Source of the DNA: an uncultured Pelagibacteraceae bacterium | GTDB lineage: Bacteria; Pseudomonadota; Alphaproteobacteria; Pelagibacterales; Pelagibacteraceae | NCBI GenBank assembly: GCA_902629285.1 | Contig: CACOQN010000003.1 | Span: forward strand, 49,619 to 113,618 | Direction of reading: 5' to 3' | DNA length: 64,000 nt | In this document: positions 63,630-64,000 of the stretch, one piece after another | Numbering within the stretch: the stretch's first letter is position 1 | Layout: each line of letters begins with the position of its first letter | Position numbers and translations under genes: made by a program | Notes under the pieces: generated by a model | What the model was told of the DNA's origin: nothing | Seen by the model: only the letters and a program-made list of their open reading frames with translations | The model's database searches: none

Positions 63630-64000
63630 TCAGAATTGGAATTTTAGGTGATATTGGTTCTGGAAAATCTTTTGTAGCAAAAAATTTTGGTTATCCAGTT
63701 TTTAATGCTGATTACGAAGTAACTAAAATTTATAAATCTGACAAAAGAGTTTTTGGTAAATTAAAAAAATTATTCCCCCAATATATTTCTTCGCTCCCTA
63801 TAGATAAAAATGAAATTACAAAAGTTATTCTTGCTAGAAAATCAAATCTTAAAAAAATTATTCAAATTATTCACAAAGAAGTTAGAAAAAGAATGAATAT
63901 TTTCATAAAAAAAAATAAAAATCAAAAAATTATAATTTTAGATATTCCATTATTGCTAGAAAATAAAATAAATAAAAAAAAAGATATCTTAATATTTGTA
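63626..64000 (+). CDS. coaE: Dephospho-CoA kinase, N-terminal part (partial at window end)
   Basis: The ATG overlaps the aroE stop (ATGA) and the frame stays open for 125 codons to the end of the window. The P-loop is 'RIGILGDIGSGKSFVAKNF', followed by 'VFNADYEVTKIY' (usual DADxIxRxL) and 'IIILDIPLLLENK', the conserved DxPLLxE motif. CoaE phosphorylates dephospho-CoA in the last step of CoA synthesis. The C-terminal part is outside the window. Confidence 0.93.
   Translation, partial: MIRIGILGDIGSGKSFVAKNFGYPVFNADYEVTKIYKSDKRVFGKLKKLFPQYISSLPIDKNEITKVILARKSNLKKIIQIIHKEVRKRMNIFIKKNKNQKIIILDIPLLLENKINKKKDILIFV

Noticed and set aside
1-64000. tRNA, rRNA, CRISPR arrays, insertion sequences, prophage genes
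   Set aside because: Scanning all intergenic regions by eye gave no cloverleaf-like segments, direct-repeat arrays, transposases or phage structural genes.

Overview
This window looks like a piece of chromosome from a SAR11-type (Pelagibacterales) alphaproteobacterium. It is very AT-rich, its proteins are rich in Lys, Asn and Ile, genes are packed with 1-11 bp overlaps, and I see no insertion sequences, CRISPR arrays, tRNAs or rRNAs. Gene order follows conserved alphaproteobacterial blocks (ubiE-ubiB-coaBC-dut, fabA-fabB-fabI, metK-nusA-infB-rbfA-rpsO-pnp, murJ-trpS-nfuA-tsaB-fur-miaB-phoH-ybeY-lnt, grpE-dnaK-dnaJ-dapB, leuS-lptE-holA, parB-parA-rsmG-mnmG-mnmE-rho-hemH-hemE, ppsR-maf-aroE-coaE), with several usual members missing.

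Layout. 1-4652 (+): end of ubiE, ubiB, coaBC, dut, a MoeB/ThiF-like gene and a secreted SH3 protein. 4693-8750 (-): an accessory-looking iron/peroxide region with a 59-residue zinc-ribbon gene, a DUF2061 membrane protein, a 2OG-Fe(II) dioxygenase, the catalase-peroxidase katG and the iron regulator irr. Fur-type boxes precede the two small genes and Irr-type boxes precede katG and irr. 8824-12455 (+): fabA-fabB-fabI and a glycosyltransferase-like gene. 12500-25453 (-): pnp, rpsO, rbfA, infB, nusA (behind a terminator-like hairpin), metK, lnt, ybeY, phoH, miaB, fur and a short tsaB. 25401-27523: a convergent pair of envelope enzymes (polysaccharide deacetylase, glucosaminidase). 27530-30661 (-): nfuA, trpS, murJ. 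30713-36220: maeB, a BON lipoprotein, rsmI, an LpoA-like protein, rdgB. 36257-42587 (+): grpE, dnaK (RpoH-type promoter), dnaJ, a 55-residue membrane protein, dapB, nth and a PfkB kinase. 42589-46743: an ArfA-like mini-gene, an OmpR-type regulator, an L,D-transpeptidase, yggS, a ThiE-like protein, a porin with a strong terminator, and a DUF3576 lipoprotein. 46772-50748 (+): leuS, lptE, holA. 50745-61169 (-): parB, parA, rsmG (with a perfect parS site inside), mnmG, mnmE, a 2OG oxygenase, rho, hemG, hemH, hemE. 61437-64000 (+): ppsR, maf, aroE and the start of coaE.

The 267 bp gap between hemE and ppsR sits where the replication origin lies in Caulobacter and Rickettsia. It carries an inverted pair of DnaA-box-like sequences, and genes on both sides point away from it. 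Together with parS and parAB about 8-10 kb away, this suggests the window spans the chromosomal origin.

The least ordinary parts are the iron/peroxide region with its two classes of operator, the attenuator-like hairpin in front of nusA, the candidate origin, and three mini-genes that the ORF track misses (zinc ribbon, 2-TM protein, ArfA-like). Everything else is core housekeeping. All functional calls rest on recognising motifs and family patterns by eye; no database search was run.
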